The notes under the pieces: generated by a model
What the model saw: only the letters and a program-made list of their open reading frames with translations
The model's database searches: none
Told to the model about the DNA's origin: nothing
Shown: positions 53,076 to 61,637 of the stretch, in pieces
How positions within the stretch are numbered: position 1 is the stretch's first letter
How the letters are laid out: every line of letters begins with the position of its first letter
DNA from: Citrobacter europaeus
Lineage (GTDB): Bacteria; Pseudomonadota; Gammaproteobacteria; Enterobacterales; Enterobacteriaceae
Assembly: GCA_020099315.1 (NCBI GenBank)
Contig: CP083650.1
Location: 2,976,001-3,040,000 of the forward strand
Direction: 5' to 3'
Length of the DNA: 64,000 nucleotides
Made by a program: the position numbers and the translations under genes

Positions 53076-54134
53076 TTATTTGCGCAGCGCGCGACAGATT
53101 AAATGTGAGAGTAACTCCAACTGCCGCGCCATTTCCATGTTCAACCAAACGTAGCCGTGAATGGGCGTTTCAGCGACATTATCGCCTTTCTGTTCAGCAA
53201 TGAGCTGGCGTAGTTCCGCCACGGTGTCATTGAGCTTTTCCGTATTGGCTAGCACCGGCTGCGGATTCCCTTCGTACAAAGCGTGGGTTATCGTCAGTAG
53301 CGCCTGCTGCGTCATGAGCTGATTTTCACGCAAAGTTTGCGCATTCAGCATGACAAAGTGGCTGGTGCGGCTGGCCCAAAGCGCATTGATTTGCAGCTCA
53401 AGCATGCAGACCAGATTGCGATTAACCGTCTGAATAGCTTCAAAGATCGATTTTTGAATGTGGGTTTCTTTGCTGGCAGGAACGATGAGCCCACGCATTT
53501 TGACAACGTCGCTTAAGAGTTGTTGTAAATGCTTCTCCAGCCGCGGTTGCTCAAGCAGATTAGGGGATAGCGCGGCCTGATAAACCCGATTGTACCCCGT
53601 TACGCAATGCGCCAGTTGGATACGCCAGTGTATAAATGCCCGCTGCGGCCAGATGCCGGTAAACAGCATCGCCAGTAACGACCCCAGAATAACATCGCCA
53701 CCGCGCCATAACGCGGTATTCATATCTCCGGCAGGCGCCCCCACGACCACGGCAAGCGTGATGCCAATTAACAGCGCCTGATAGGGCCTTTTACCCAACG
53801 CCAGCCAGCCGCAGAGAAACATCGCCACCGCGCACCATATCAGCATTAGCGGAAGCGAAAAGAGTTCCAGACGCAGGGCAATCAATCCAAGCACCGAGCC
53901 CAGGATAGTTCCGCCTATACGCTCAAACGCTCTGGGAACAACGTTACCCCAAAAAGAAATTGGCCCCATAATCACCACCAGCGTGATCAGAGGCCATGTA
54001 CCTTCAGGAATGTTAAACAGACGTACCAACAGAAAAGTAAGAAGAAACGCCAGCGCAATGCGAATACCATGCACCACACGATAATGACGATACAAACGAA
54101 TTTCAAAAGGACTTAGTGACTTATCTGCACGCAC
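53076..54134 (-). CDS. yeeA: FUSC-family inner-membrane protein YeeA
   Basis: This 352-residue protein has an N-terminal hydrophobic half with about five to six membrane segments (residues 20-170) and a C-terminal cytoplasmic helical half, the aromatic acid exporter/FUSC pattern. It includes GTWPLITLVVIMGPISFWGN's central region near residue 46. The substrate is unknown. The 237 bases between it and tmaR hold no gene. Confidence 0.9.
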   Translation of the reverse strand: MRADKSLSPFEIRLYRHYRVVHGIRIALAFLLTFLLVRLFNIPEGTWPLITLVVIMGPISFWGNVVPRAFERIGGTILGSVLGLIALRLELFSLPLMLIWCAVAMFLCGWLALGKRPYQALLIGITLAVVVGAPAGDMNTALWRGGDVILGSLLAMLFTGIWPQRAFIHWRIQLAHCVTGYNRVYQAALSPNLLEQPRLEKHLQQLLSDVVKMRGLIVPASKETHIQKSIFEAIQTVNRNLVCMLELQINALWASRTSHFVMLNAQTLRENQLMTQQALLTITHALYEGNPQPVLANTEKLNDTVAELRQLIAEQKGDNVAETPIHGYVWLNMEMARQLELLSHLICRALRK

Positions 54135-54219
54135 TCATGCACTCCGTCAGGGAATAGCAAAGAAGCGAATTGTACCTGTTTTACGGTGAAAACATCATCC
54201 TGATTTACACCTTAAGCAG

Positions 54220-54687
54220 TTACTTCGGTTGCACCGGCACATACATTTCAATGTCCCAGTAGCCGTCCTCCATGCCATTGTTCATATAAACTTCAAAGCA
54301 GGGTTTAGCGGCTATCGTATAAGTCGTATCCTGCATCAGGCGCTCAAAAAACTGATACCACGGCGTCGCAAAATCATGATTTTCAACGCGCGCTACGGCT
54401 ACAGCATAGTCGCCACCCGCCAGCTCGGTGAGGATCACCCCTTCGCTGTTTTCCGGTATTTCAAAACCTTCAGGCACAGAAACCACGGTATCACAGCGCA
54501 GTTTTTCTGCTGGAACCACGTCAGGATTGTCGTAATAAACAGCTATCCATTCCAATGGCACAACCTGTTTACCGTCGACCCACTTCATTAACTGCTCAAA
54601 ACCCTGTTTAACCGTTTGTTCCCATGGTCCAACCATATGGAAACCGGCAATCATGCGTTTATCAACCTGCTTTATCTCGTACTCCAT
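54220..54687 (-). CDS. sbmC: DNA gyrase inhibitor SbmC (GyrI)
   Basis: SbmC binds DNA gyrase and protects cells from microcin B17 and other gyrase poisons. The 155-residue protein has the GyrI-like fold of two SH3-like halves, with YEIKQVDKRMIAGFHMVGPW at the start and DGYWDIEMYVPVQP at the end. A LexA box lies just upstream, so SOS induction is expected. The start has a GGAGGT site. Confidence 0.94.
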   Translation of the reverse strand: MEYEIKQVDKRMIAGFHMVGPWEQTVKQGFEQLMKWVDGKQVVPLEWIAVYYDNPDVVPAEKLRCDTVVSVPEGFEIPENSEGVILTELAGGDYAVAVARVENHDFATPWYQFFERLMQDTTYTIAAKPCFEVYMNNGMEDGYWDIEMYVPVQPK

Positions 54688-54705
54688 ACAACCTCCACTG
54701 TTACA

Positions 54706-54721
54706 CTGTATTTATATACAG
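54706..54721. promoter_or_regulatory. LexA (SOS) box upstream of sbmC
   Basis: CTGTATTTATATACAG is a full LexA box (CTGT-N8-ACAG) and the symmetry extends further outwards to TACACTGTA and TACAGTGTA. It lies 18 bases before the sbmC start on the minus strand. sbmC is a known SOS gene in E. coli. Confidence 0.95.
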
Positions 54722-54809
54722 TGTAATTTTTAGCTATGTCGGCCACAAGGAAACAGTGATTATTATGTGAGCAGATTCGCACTCTTGCCAGCCTGGCGCA
54801 TCGGGAAAA

Positions 54810-55982
54810 CTACGCTTTGTGGTGGAAATAATCGCTCAGACGCGAAAAGACGCCGCCTTCGCCAACGGACTCCAGCGTAACCAGAGGCCAATGCGCCACC
54901 AGCTTATCGCGATCGTAGAGTTCAATTTCCCCCACACGTTGATGCGCGGCGATTGGCGCAACCAGTTCTTTCTTATCAAGGACATATTTTGCTTTGATGT
55001 TAGGGACTTCCGCCTTAGGCAGGGCCATCCAGAAATCCTGCTCGGTACCGAGGCTGATTTTTTCTTTATCGCCATACCAGATCCGTTCAGTACCAACCTG
55101 CTTACCGCTACGCAAAACCTGCACCGTATCAAAGTTGTGTTGCCCCCACTGCAGCAGTTTACGTGCCTGGTCTTCGCGCCCTTTCGCACTCTCCGCGCCC
55201 ATCACAACCGCAATCAGGCGGCGCTGCCCGTCAACGGCGGAAGCAATCAGGTTAAACCCGGCGCCGGACGTGTGCCCTGTCTTCAGGCCATCAACGTTCA
55301 TGGTTTTATCCCATAACAAGCCGTTACGGTTTTGCTGCGTGATGCCGTTCCAGGTCAGGCTTTTCTCACTGTACATATGGTAGAAATCCGGCTCCCCGTG
55401 GATGATAGCGCGGGACAGCACGGCCAGGTCGTACGCCGAGCTATGTTGACCCGGCGCATCCAGGCCATGTACCGTTTCAAAATGGGTATCCTGTAGGTTC
55501 AGCTTTTGCGCATAGTTATTCATCATCGCGACAAACTGCGGTTGTCCCCCGGCGATATAATCCGCCAGCGCCACACAAGCGTCATTTCCTGAATCAACGA
55601 TTAATCCACGGCTGAGGTCGCGTACCGAAACGCGATCCCCTTCTTTCAGGAACATCAGGGATGAACCGACAAATACCGGGTTATCTTTCGCCCACGCATC
55701 GCGCCCGACGGTGACAATATCTGTCGGACTAATACGGTTGCTGTCGATTGCGCGATCGACAACATAGCCGGTCATCAGCTTAGTCAGGCTGGCGGGATTG
55801 CGCTGCTGGTGTTCATTACCGGCTGTCAGAATTTGGCCCGTGGTGTAATCCATTAATACCCACGCCCCGGCAGCGATCGCCGGAGGTTGTGGGGCGAAGC
55901 TTACGGCATCATTCGCCCAGGCGGACGTAAAACTCATCGTGAATAGTGAAGCGGCAATAAACAAACGGCGTTTCAACAGCAT
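54810..55982 (-). CDS. dacD: D-alanyl-D-alanine carboxypeptidase DacD (PBP6b)
   Basis: DacD trims the terminal D-alanine of peptidoglycan pentapeptides in the periplasm. The 390-residue product has a signal peptide ending FTSAWA. Penicillin-binding motifs are SLTK (in RNPASLTKLMTGYVVD), SGN (in VDSGNDACVA) and KTG (in DGLKTGHTSGAG). A C-terminal amphipathic helix (FSRLSDYFHHKA) anchors it to the membrane. ATG 55982 is only two bases after GAGG; the TTG at 55976 is better spaced and would give 388 residues, as in E. coli. Confidence 0.95.
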   Translation of the reverse strand: MLLKRRLFIAASLFTMSFTSAWANDAVSFAPQPPAIAAGAWVLMDYTTGQILTAGNEHQQRNPASLTKLMTGYVVDRAIDSNRISPTDIVTVGRDAWAKDNPVFVGSSLMFLKEGDRVSVRDLSRGLIVDSGNDACVALADYIAGGQPQFVAMMNNYAQKLNLQDTHFETVHGLDAPGQHSSAYDLAVLSRAIIHGEPDFYHMYSEKSLTWNGITQQNRNGLLWDKTMNVDGLKTGHTSGAGFNLIASAVDGQRRLIAVVMGAESAKGREDQARKLLQWGQHNFDTVQVLRSGKQVGTERIWYGDKEKISLGTEQDFWMALPKAEVPNIKAKYVLDKKELVAPIAAHQRVGEIELYDRDKLVAHWPLVTLESVGEGGVFSRLSDYFHHKA

Positions 55983-56121
55983 GTCCTCAGAAAAGGGAGA
56001 AATAGCCGTTCTTTTTACGGAAGTTCTGTCGAACAAACATGGATAAATTGCAAGAAAATGTGACATAAGGCACATTTTCTTGCTATCAGGAAAGATTTTC
56101 AGAGACAAGCCTCGTCCGGAA

Positions 56122-56889
56122 CTACCCTTTACGCGGCGCAGTCTCTGCGTGATGGCTGCGATGGCGGTGATAGCCATCGATCATACTGCGGAAAATTTGC
56201 CCCGGCGTGTCGCCCAGCGTGCACAGGTAAATATGCGCGCAGATAAACAGTAAGCCCACAACCGCTAACGCCATATGCAGCACCAGCATCACCGGCCCCG
56301 CCCCAATCACCTGCGGGTAAAGACATAGCAACCCCGTGATGATCAGCGACGGAACCAGCGCGTACATGATGGCAAGATAGGCCAGCTGTTGCAGCGGATT
56401 GAATTTGTCCTCTGCCGTTGCGGCAAACGGGTGTGGCTCGCCTTTCATGATGCCATACAGATAGAAGCGCGTTTGCAGCAGGCAGCGTGATATCAACCCG
56501 TTCAACTTCACGCGATAATGGCAGCCGTTGCCGCTGGTTGCGTTTATTAACACAAAGCCAATCCAGAAGGCCAATAATGCAAAACCGCACCAGGTATGGA
56601 TTTGCACCATCAATGCCACCGGTCCGACTGAGAAGTGGCCAAACAAACCGCTCAGCAGTAGCAGGATAAAGAGTAGCGCGTTGCCCCAATGCCAGCGGCG
56701 GACCGCCAGCGAATAGAGGTAGTCCCGATGCTCTTCTCCGGCTGTCGTTTTGGGCGCCAGCATCCGACGCAACAGCGCGTGCGTGACCAGACCCGCAATC
56801 ATCAGCACGACAACAACGCCTGCATAAATGAGCCACAGCGGCCAGTAATCTGGCGCATAGTTAAGCTCTGCCCCCCAGATAGAATTCAT
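56122..56889 (-). CDS. phsC: Thiosulfate reductase cytochrome b subunit PhsC
   Basis: PhsC is the membrane anchor of thiosulfate reductase; it oxidises menaquinol and passes electrons to PhsB. The 255-residue protein has about five membrane segments and histidines in helices (VRRWHWGNALLF, VQIHTWCGF, LHMALAVVG, CAHIYL) suited to haem b binding. It overlaps phsB by 4 bases. A 235-residue frame on the same strand is a shadow. Confidence 0.95.
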   Translation of the reverse strand: MNSIWGAELNYAPDYWPLWLIYAGVVVVLMIAGLVTHALLRRMLAPKTTAGEEHRDYLYSLAVRRWHWGNALLFILLLLSGLFGHFSVGPVALMVQIHTWCGFALLAFWIGFVLINATSGNGCHYRVKLNGLISRCLLQTRFYLYGIMKGEPHPFAATAEDKFNPLQQLAYLAIMYALVPSLIITGLLCLYPQVIGAGPVMLVLHMALAVVGLLFICAHIYLCTLGDTPGQIFRSMIDGYHRHRSHHAETAPRKG

Positions 56890-57464
56890 ACGTTCCCCTC
56901 CTGATGGATCTCTTTACGCCGATAGACACTTACCGGGCCGCTGCGCGTATCCTGCTGGCGATAAACCTCTTTTTGATTTATCCAATGCTGAATTTCCGGG
57001 TCGTCGCGACGGCCAAACTTCAGCGCATCCGTCGGGCAAACGGAAACGCAGGCAGGTGACTGACCACTATCCAGGCGAGTATCCGCGCAGAAGTTACATT
57101 TGTCGGCAATCCCCGTTTGCGGGTTGAGGTAGCGTACGTGGAACGGACAAGCGGCAACGCAGTAGTCGCAACCAATACAGCGAGACTTATCCACTTGCAC
57201 AATGCCATTTTCGTCACGAAATGAAGCGCCGGTAGGACAGACGCTGACGCAAGGCGCATCTTCACAATGCTGACAGGAAACGCGAACAAACTGGAAGTGG
57301 GACAGCACCTCGGGTTCATGTTCGGGTGAACGGATCTGCACCTGTAGGCGGCTATATCCTTCCGGCACGTCATTCAGTACCTTGCAGGCAACTGTACACG
57401 CCTGACAGCCAATACAGCGTTTCTCGTCATGCAGCATGACATAAGGGTTTGTTGATTGATTCAT
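56886..57464 (-). CDS. phsB: Thiosulfate reductase iron-sulfur subunit PhsB
   Basis: PhsB is the electron-transfer subunit with four predicted 4Fe-4S clusters. The ATG at 57464 follows AAGGAGA and gives 192 residues. Ferredoxin motifs are CIGCQACTVACKV near 20, CQHCEDAPCVSVCPTG near 68, CIGCDYCVAACPF near 101 and CNFCADTR near 126 with SPACVSVCPTDA. It resembles NrfC and DmsB. It is 14 bases after phsA. Confidence 0.96.
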   Translation of the reverse strand: MNQSTNPYVMLHDEKRCIGCQACTVACKVLNDVPEGYSRLQVQIRSPEHEPEVLSHFQFVRVSCQHCEDAPCVSVCPTGASFRDENGIVQVDKSRCIGCDYCVAACPFHVRYLNPQTGIADKCNFCADTRLDSGQSPACVSVCPTDALKFGRRDDPEIQHWINQKEVYRQQDTRSGPVSVYRRKEIHQEGNV

Positions 57465-57478
57465 GATGTTCTCCTTTC

Positions 57479-59752
57479 TCATGCCCGACTAAGCGTAACG
57501 CCAGCGGTGTGTACCACCGTACCGGAAACCGGACTGGTAACATGCGGAAGCAAATTACCGCAGTGAATACCGTGCGTCGTCGCCGCTGTTTTGGCTCCCG
57601 CCTTGGCGCCAAATCCCATATAAACAAACAGCGTATCGGGTCGAATTCCGGCAGTGACCAGCGCTTTGCCTTTTTCCTTGCCGGTCGCATTTTCCAGCCA
57701 GATCTCATCGCCGTTTTTAATCCCTTTTTCGCGGGCCGTTTGTGGGTGGATCCACACCGCGTTGTCCCACATCAGCTCACTGAGCAGTGGCACATATTGC
57801 GTCGCGCCATTGGTATGTACCGCCACTTTTCCCTGAATAAAATAGAGTTCATTGTCGCTTTTGAGGGCAAAATTGCGGGCGCGCGGAATGCCGTAGCCAG
57901 GCAGAAGCGTTTCCAGCGCCTCAGAGTAGAGTTCGATTTTTCCCGACGGGGATTTAAAGCGCAGTTGCTCGCCATAGGTGCCGTCGCCGTCAACCGCCAC
58001 AGCGCCCGGATAGCGCGCCACAAACTGACGCACCGCTTCAGGTTCACGCAGCAGCAGCGGAACACCCCACTCACGATATCCTTTCTGACGCAGTTCAGCG
58101 GACAGCGCATGATCGCCATTGAGCTGGAACAGTTGTCGCGTCTGCATATCCTGCCAGGGATAAAATTGCCCAAGACCTAATTGCACGGCCAGTTCTTTCC
58201 AGATTTGCCAGCTCGGACGTGCATCGCCTATAGGTTCAACAACCTGTTGGCGCAGGGCATAGGCCGGATTCAGGCCCGACATGTCAGAGACTTCTTCATC
58301 GCGCTCAAAGTAAGTACATTCAGGCAAAAGATAATCGGCATACGCCGCGCTTTCGCTTAAATAGACATCGCAACTGACCACCAGATCGAGCTGTTCAACG
58401 GTTTTAACCAGATCTGGCCGACAGGTTACCGTCTGGAAGGGATTGTGACGGGACATAATCCAGCCCTTCACCGGGTAAGGCGTCTGATTTAACACAGCGT
58501 CGATAATGCTTTGTACCACGCCACCGCCCGCCGCAATGTACTTAAACTGAGGGGCAACCAGATCGATGCGCTGTGCAGCTGGTTTGGGTAATTTGACATC
58601 GGGTTTTGCCAGCACAGGAGCAACCTTCTCTCCGGCCAGCTTGTTGTAGGTTGCCGCGGCTTTTTTCTGGTACAAGCCACCCTCACGCTCAATATTACCC
58701 AGCAGCGCATTGAGGGTAAAAATCATACGCCGCATATCAATTTCTTCTTGCGAAAACGTCGCGCGATGGCCTGGGCTGACGATAGCATGAGGCGCACAGG
58801 CGGCCATTTCGCGGGTGACCCGGACAATAACATCAGCAGGCACATCCGCTTGCTTTTGCGCCCATTCCGGCGTGGTTTCTTGTACTGCTTCTGCCAGTTG
58901 GTCAAACCCGGTGGTGTAGCGTGCCACAAAGTCTGCGTCATACAGATTTTCATTAATCATGACGTGACACATGGCCATTAACACCGGCAGGTCGCCGCCC
59001 GGTTTAAGCGCATGCCATTCATCCGCCTTGCTGGAGAAGACGGACAGACGGGGATCGAAACTGACCATTTTGGCGCCCTTTTCCTGCGCGGTCATTAGCT
59101 CATGCGTATCGGCAACTTCAATGCCTTCATAGAGGTTATGGCCAAAAGAGACCATATATCGGGTATTGGCGATATCCATGGCTAAGTCACCGCCCATCAT
59201 TACTTTCGCGGCAATGGCTTTTCCGGCAGGACACGTCGACGCGTGAGTAAAGGTGTTTGGCGATCCAAATGCTGTTGCCAGATGAAATAAATGACCAGAA
59301 AGCGAACCGGATTTGGAAGAGAATACGACCCCTTGCGGACCATACTGCGCCTTTATTGCCGTCATTTTTTCAGCAATTTCTTTATACGCCTGCTGCCAGC
59401 TAATGACCTGCCATTCACCGCTCCCGCGAGGTCCTGTGCGCTTCATGGGTTTAACAATACGATGTGGGTCGTTGACCAGGCTAACACCGCTGCCACCACG
59501 AGCGCAGATTCGCGTCCCCTGCTGAGGCGCATTAGGGTTCCCCTGAATAAAAACCGTCTTATTATTAATTACCTGCGCCTGAATTGGGCAGCGAAAAGAA
59601 CACATTTCGCACAAACTTGGCGTCAGGGATGTTTTCCCCTTAATGCTCTGTGGAGAATTTCGCGCCAGTGCGCCTGGCGGGAAACTCCCTATCGCGCAGG
59701 CTGAGCAACCGATGCCCACTCCTCGCAAAAAATTACGCCGACTAATGCTCAT
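57479..59752 (-). CDS. phsA: Thiosulfate reductase catalytic subunit PhsA
   Basis: PhsA is the periplasmic molybdopterin enzyme that reduces thiosulfate to sulfide and sulfite. The 757-residue precursor (Salmonella 758) has a twin-arginine signal (SRRNFLRG) ending near GALA. A 4Fe-4S site (CEMCSFRCPIQ and a later CARGG) is followed by molybdopterin domains; HASTCPAGKA near 173 likely supplies the molybdenum cysteine. The phsABC order and spacing match Salmonella, and the enzyme accounts for H2S from thiosulfate. Confidence 0.96.
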   Translation of the reverse strand: MSISRRNFLRGVGIGCSACAIGSFPPGALARNSPQSIKGKTSLTPSLCEMCSFRCPIQAQVINNKTVFIQGNPNAPQQGTRICARGGSGVSLVNDPHRIVKPMKRTGPRGSGEWQVISWQQAYKEIAEKMTAIKAQYGPQGVVFSSKSGSLSGHLFHLATAFGSPNTFTHASTCPAGKAIAAKVMMGGDLAMDIANTRYMVSFGHNLYEGIEVADTHELMTAQEKGAKMVSFDPRLSVFSSKADEWHALKPGGDLPVLMAMCHVMINENLYDADFVARYTTGFDQLAEAVQETTPEWAQKQADVPADVIVRVTREMAACAPHAIVSPGHRATFSQEEIDMRRMIFTLNALLGNIEREGGLYQKKAAATYNKLAGEKVAPVLAKPDVKLPKPAAQRIDLVAPQFKYIAAGGGVVQSIIDAVLNQTPYPVKGWIMSRHNPFQTVTCRPDLVKTVEQLDLVVSCDVYLSESAAYADYLLPECTYFERDEEVSDMSGLNPAYALRQQVVEPIGDARPSWQIWKELAVQLGLGQFYPWQDMQTRQLFQLNGDHALSAELRQKGYREWGVPLLLREPEAVRQFVARYPGAVAVDGDGTYGEQLRFKSPSGKIELYSEALETLLPGYGIPRARNFALKSDNELYFIQGKVAVHTNGATQYVPLLSELMWDNAVWIHPQTAREKGIKNGDEIWLENATGKEKGKALVTAGIRPDTLFVYMGFGAKAGAKTAATTHGIHCGNLLPHVTSPVSGTVVHTAGVTLSRA

Positions 59753-60153
59753 ATAACCTCCTGTTATTAGATATATCCAATGATTATATGGCGTTTAAAT
59801 TATTAATTTTTAACCTCACTCACATTTCATTACAATATGAAGTCGTCAATTCAAGATTATAAAAACCTATTGTTTATAAAAGACTTTTAAAACTTCCAGA
59901 AACAACAAACTAACAGAAAAAAATAACAATAATGGTTATCAATTAGATTATTTTCCAGCCCGTAAATTTCAGAAAATTTATTCCAGTAATTTCCTTTAAT
60001 AACACAGAGTTTATTATTCAATTCTATTAAAGCCGCATTCATCGCAATTTTATTGCGTGCGCCATCCAGCATCGATAATGCCATTGCTGATTACCTCGCT
60101 ATTTTTTGGTATTCTTGGCCGAGCGCTAAATTGATCCCGGACATAACTGAACA
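59753..60153. other. AT-rich gap between phsA and sbcB
   Basis: This 401-base gap separates divergent phsA and sbcB and must contain both promoters. It is clearly more AT-rich than the flanking genes. The only candidate gene is the small frame at 59887-60084. In E. coli other genes (yeeD/yeeE) occupy this place, so the gap may mark the junction where phs joined the sbcB backbone. Confidence 0.5.
59887..60084 (-). CDS. Possible small hypothetical protein
   Basis: A 65-residue frame starts at ATG 60084, eight bases after GAGGT, a good ribosome site. The sequence (MALSMLDGARNKIAMNAALI at the start) is not recognised. The last dozen residues are hydrophobic and aromatic (YFFLLVCCFWKF), which could be a membrane tail or chance translation of AT-rich DNA. 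It may be real, a gene remnant or nothing. Confidence 0.3.
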   Translation of the reverse strand: MALSMLDGARNKIAMNAALIELNNKLCVIKGNYWNKFSEIYGLENNLIDNHYCYFFLLVCCFWKF

Positions 60154-61578
60154 ATGAATGACGGCAAGCAGCAACCTGGTTTTCTCTTCCACGATTACGA
60201 AACCTTTGGTACCCATCCGGCGCTGGACAGGCCCGCGCAATTTGCGGCTATCCGCACAGATAACGATTTCAACATCATCGGTGAACCTGAAGTCTTTTAC
60301 TGCAAACCCGCAGACGACTATCTGCCGCAGCCTGAGGCGGTGCTGATAACCGGAATCACCCCGCAGGAAGCACGTGAAAAGGGAGAGAATGAAGCCGCTT
60401 TTGCTGCGCGCATCCACGCCCTGTTCACCGTGCCGAAAACCTGTATCCTGGGCTATAACAACGTGCGCTTCGATGATGAGGTGACGCGCAACATTCTGTA
60501 TCGCAATTTCTACGATCCCTATGCCTGGAGCTGGCAGAACGATAATTCACGCTGGGATCTACTGGATGTGATGCGCGCCTGCTATGCCCTGCGTCCTGAA
60601 GGCATTAACTGGCCGGAAAACGACGACGGCTTACCCAGTTTTCGCCTGGAGCATTTGACCAAAGCCAACGGTATTGAACACGCCAATGCCCACGATGCGA
60701 TGGCCGACGTTTACGCCACGATCGCGATGGCACAGTTAGTGAAGTTGCGCCAGCCGCGTCTGTTTGATTATCTCTACAGCCATCGTAATAAGCACAAGCT
60801 GGCCGCGCTGATTGATGTCCCGCAAATGAAGCCGTTGGTTCATGTTTCGGGTATGTTTGGCGCGTGGCGCGGTAACACCAGTTGGGTGGCACCATTGGCC
60901 TGGCACCCGGAGAATCGCAACGCGGTGATTATGGTCGACTTAGCCGGTGATATTTCGCCGCTGCTCGAGCTGGACAGCGACGCGCTGCGTGAGCGGCTCT
61001 ACACCGCTAAGGCAGATCTGGGAGATAACCCCGCTGTACCGGTTAAACTGGTGCACATCAACAAATGTCCGGTCCTGGCACAAGCGAACACTCTGCGCCC
61101 GGAAGATGCCGATCGTCTTGGCATTAACCGCCAGCAATGCCTGGACAATCTCAAGGTTCTGCGCGAAAACCCTCAGGTACGCGACAAAGTCGTGGCTATC
61201 TTCGCCGATGCACAACCCTTTGTGTCATCTGATAACGTAGACGCCCAGTTGTACAACGGCTTTTTCAGCGATGCCGACCGCGCCGCGATGAAAATCGTTC
61301 TGGAAACCGAACCGCGCAATTTACCGGCGCTGGATATCTCCTTTGTTGATAAACGCATTGAAAAACTACTGTTTAATTACCGCGCGCGTAACTTCCCCGG
61401 AACGCTGGATGAAGCCGAACAACAACGCTGGCTGGACCATCGTCGTCAGGTATTCACGCCGGAGTTTTTGCAAAATTATGCCAATGAATTACAGATGCTG
61501 AGTCAGCAATATGCGGACAACAAAGAAAAGCTGATGCTGCTGAAATCACTCTGGCAGTATGCGCAAGAGATTGTATAA
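60154..61578 (+). CDS. sbcB: Exodeoxyribonuclease I SbcB (ExoI)
   Basis: SbcB degrades single-stranded DNA 3' to 5' and acts in mismatch repair and recombination. The 474-residue protein (E. coli 475) has a DEDD exonuclease domain: FHDYETFGTHP near residue 13-23 with Asp and Glu ligands, GYNNVRFDDEVTRN near 95-108 and HANAHDAMADVYAT near 178-191. SH3-like and helical domains follow. It is read from a divergent promoter facing phsA. Confidence 0.98.
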   Translation: MNDGKQQPGFLFHDYETFGTHPALDRPAQFAAIRTDNDFNIIGEPEVFYCKPADDYLPQPEAVLITGITPQEAREKGENEAAFAARIHALFTVPKTCILGYNNVRFDDEVTRNILYRNFYDPYAWSWQNDNSRWDLLDVMRACYALRPEGINWPENDDGLPSFRLEHLTKANGIEHANAHDAMADVYATIAMAQLVKLRQPRLFDYLYSHRNKHKLAALIDVPQMKPLVHVSGMFGAWRGNTSWVAPLAWHPENRNAVIMVDLAGDISPLLELDSDALRERLYTAKADLGDNPAVPVKLVHINKCPVLAQANTLRPEDADRLGINRQQCLDNLKVLRENPQVRDKVVAIFADAQPFVSSDNVDAQLYNGFFSDADRAAMKIVLETEPRNLPALDISFVDKRIEKLLFNYRARNFPGTLDEAEQQRWLDHRRQVFTPEFLQNYANELQMLSQQYADNKEKLMLLKSLWQYAQEIV

Positions 61579-61590
61579 ATCCCACGTATA

Positions 61591-61622
61591 AAAAAACGGA
61601 GAACATGTCTCCGTTTTTTTTC
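61591..61622. terminator. Bidirectional terminator between sbcB and plaP
   Basis: AAAAAACGGAGA (61591-61602) pairs with TCTCCGTTTTTT (61608-61619) around a 5-base loop, with A and T runs on both sides. It serves both convergent genes. Confidence 0.93.
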
Positions 61623-61637
61623 AGCTAAATGCCGTTA

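Noticed and set aside
56129..56836. 235-codon minus-strand frame overlapping phsC
   Set aside because: It is an alternate frame of phsC; the phsC frame has membrane segments, the expected N-terminus and the 4-base overlap with phsB.
57509..58180. 223-codon plus-strand frame
   Set aside because: It is antisense to phsA and has no recognisable domain.
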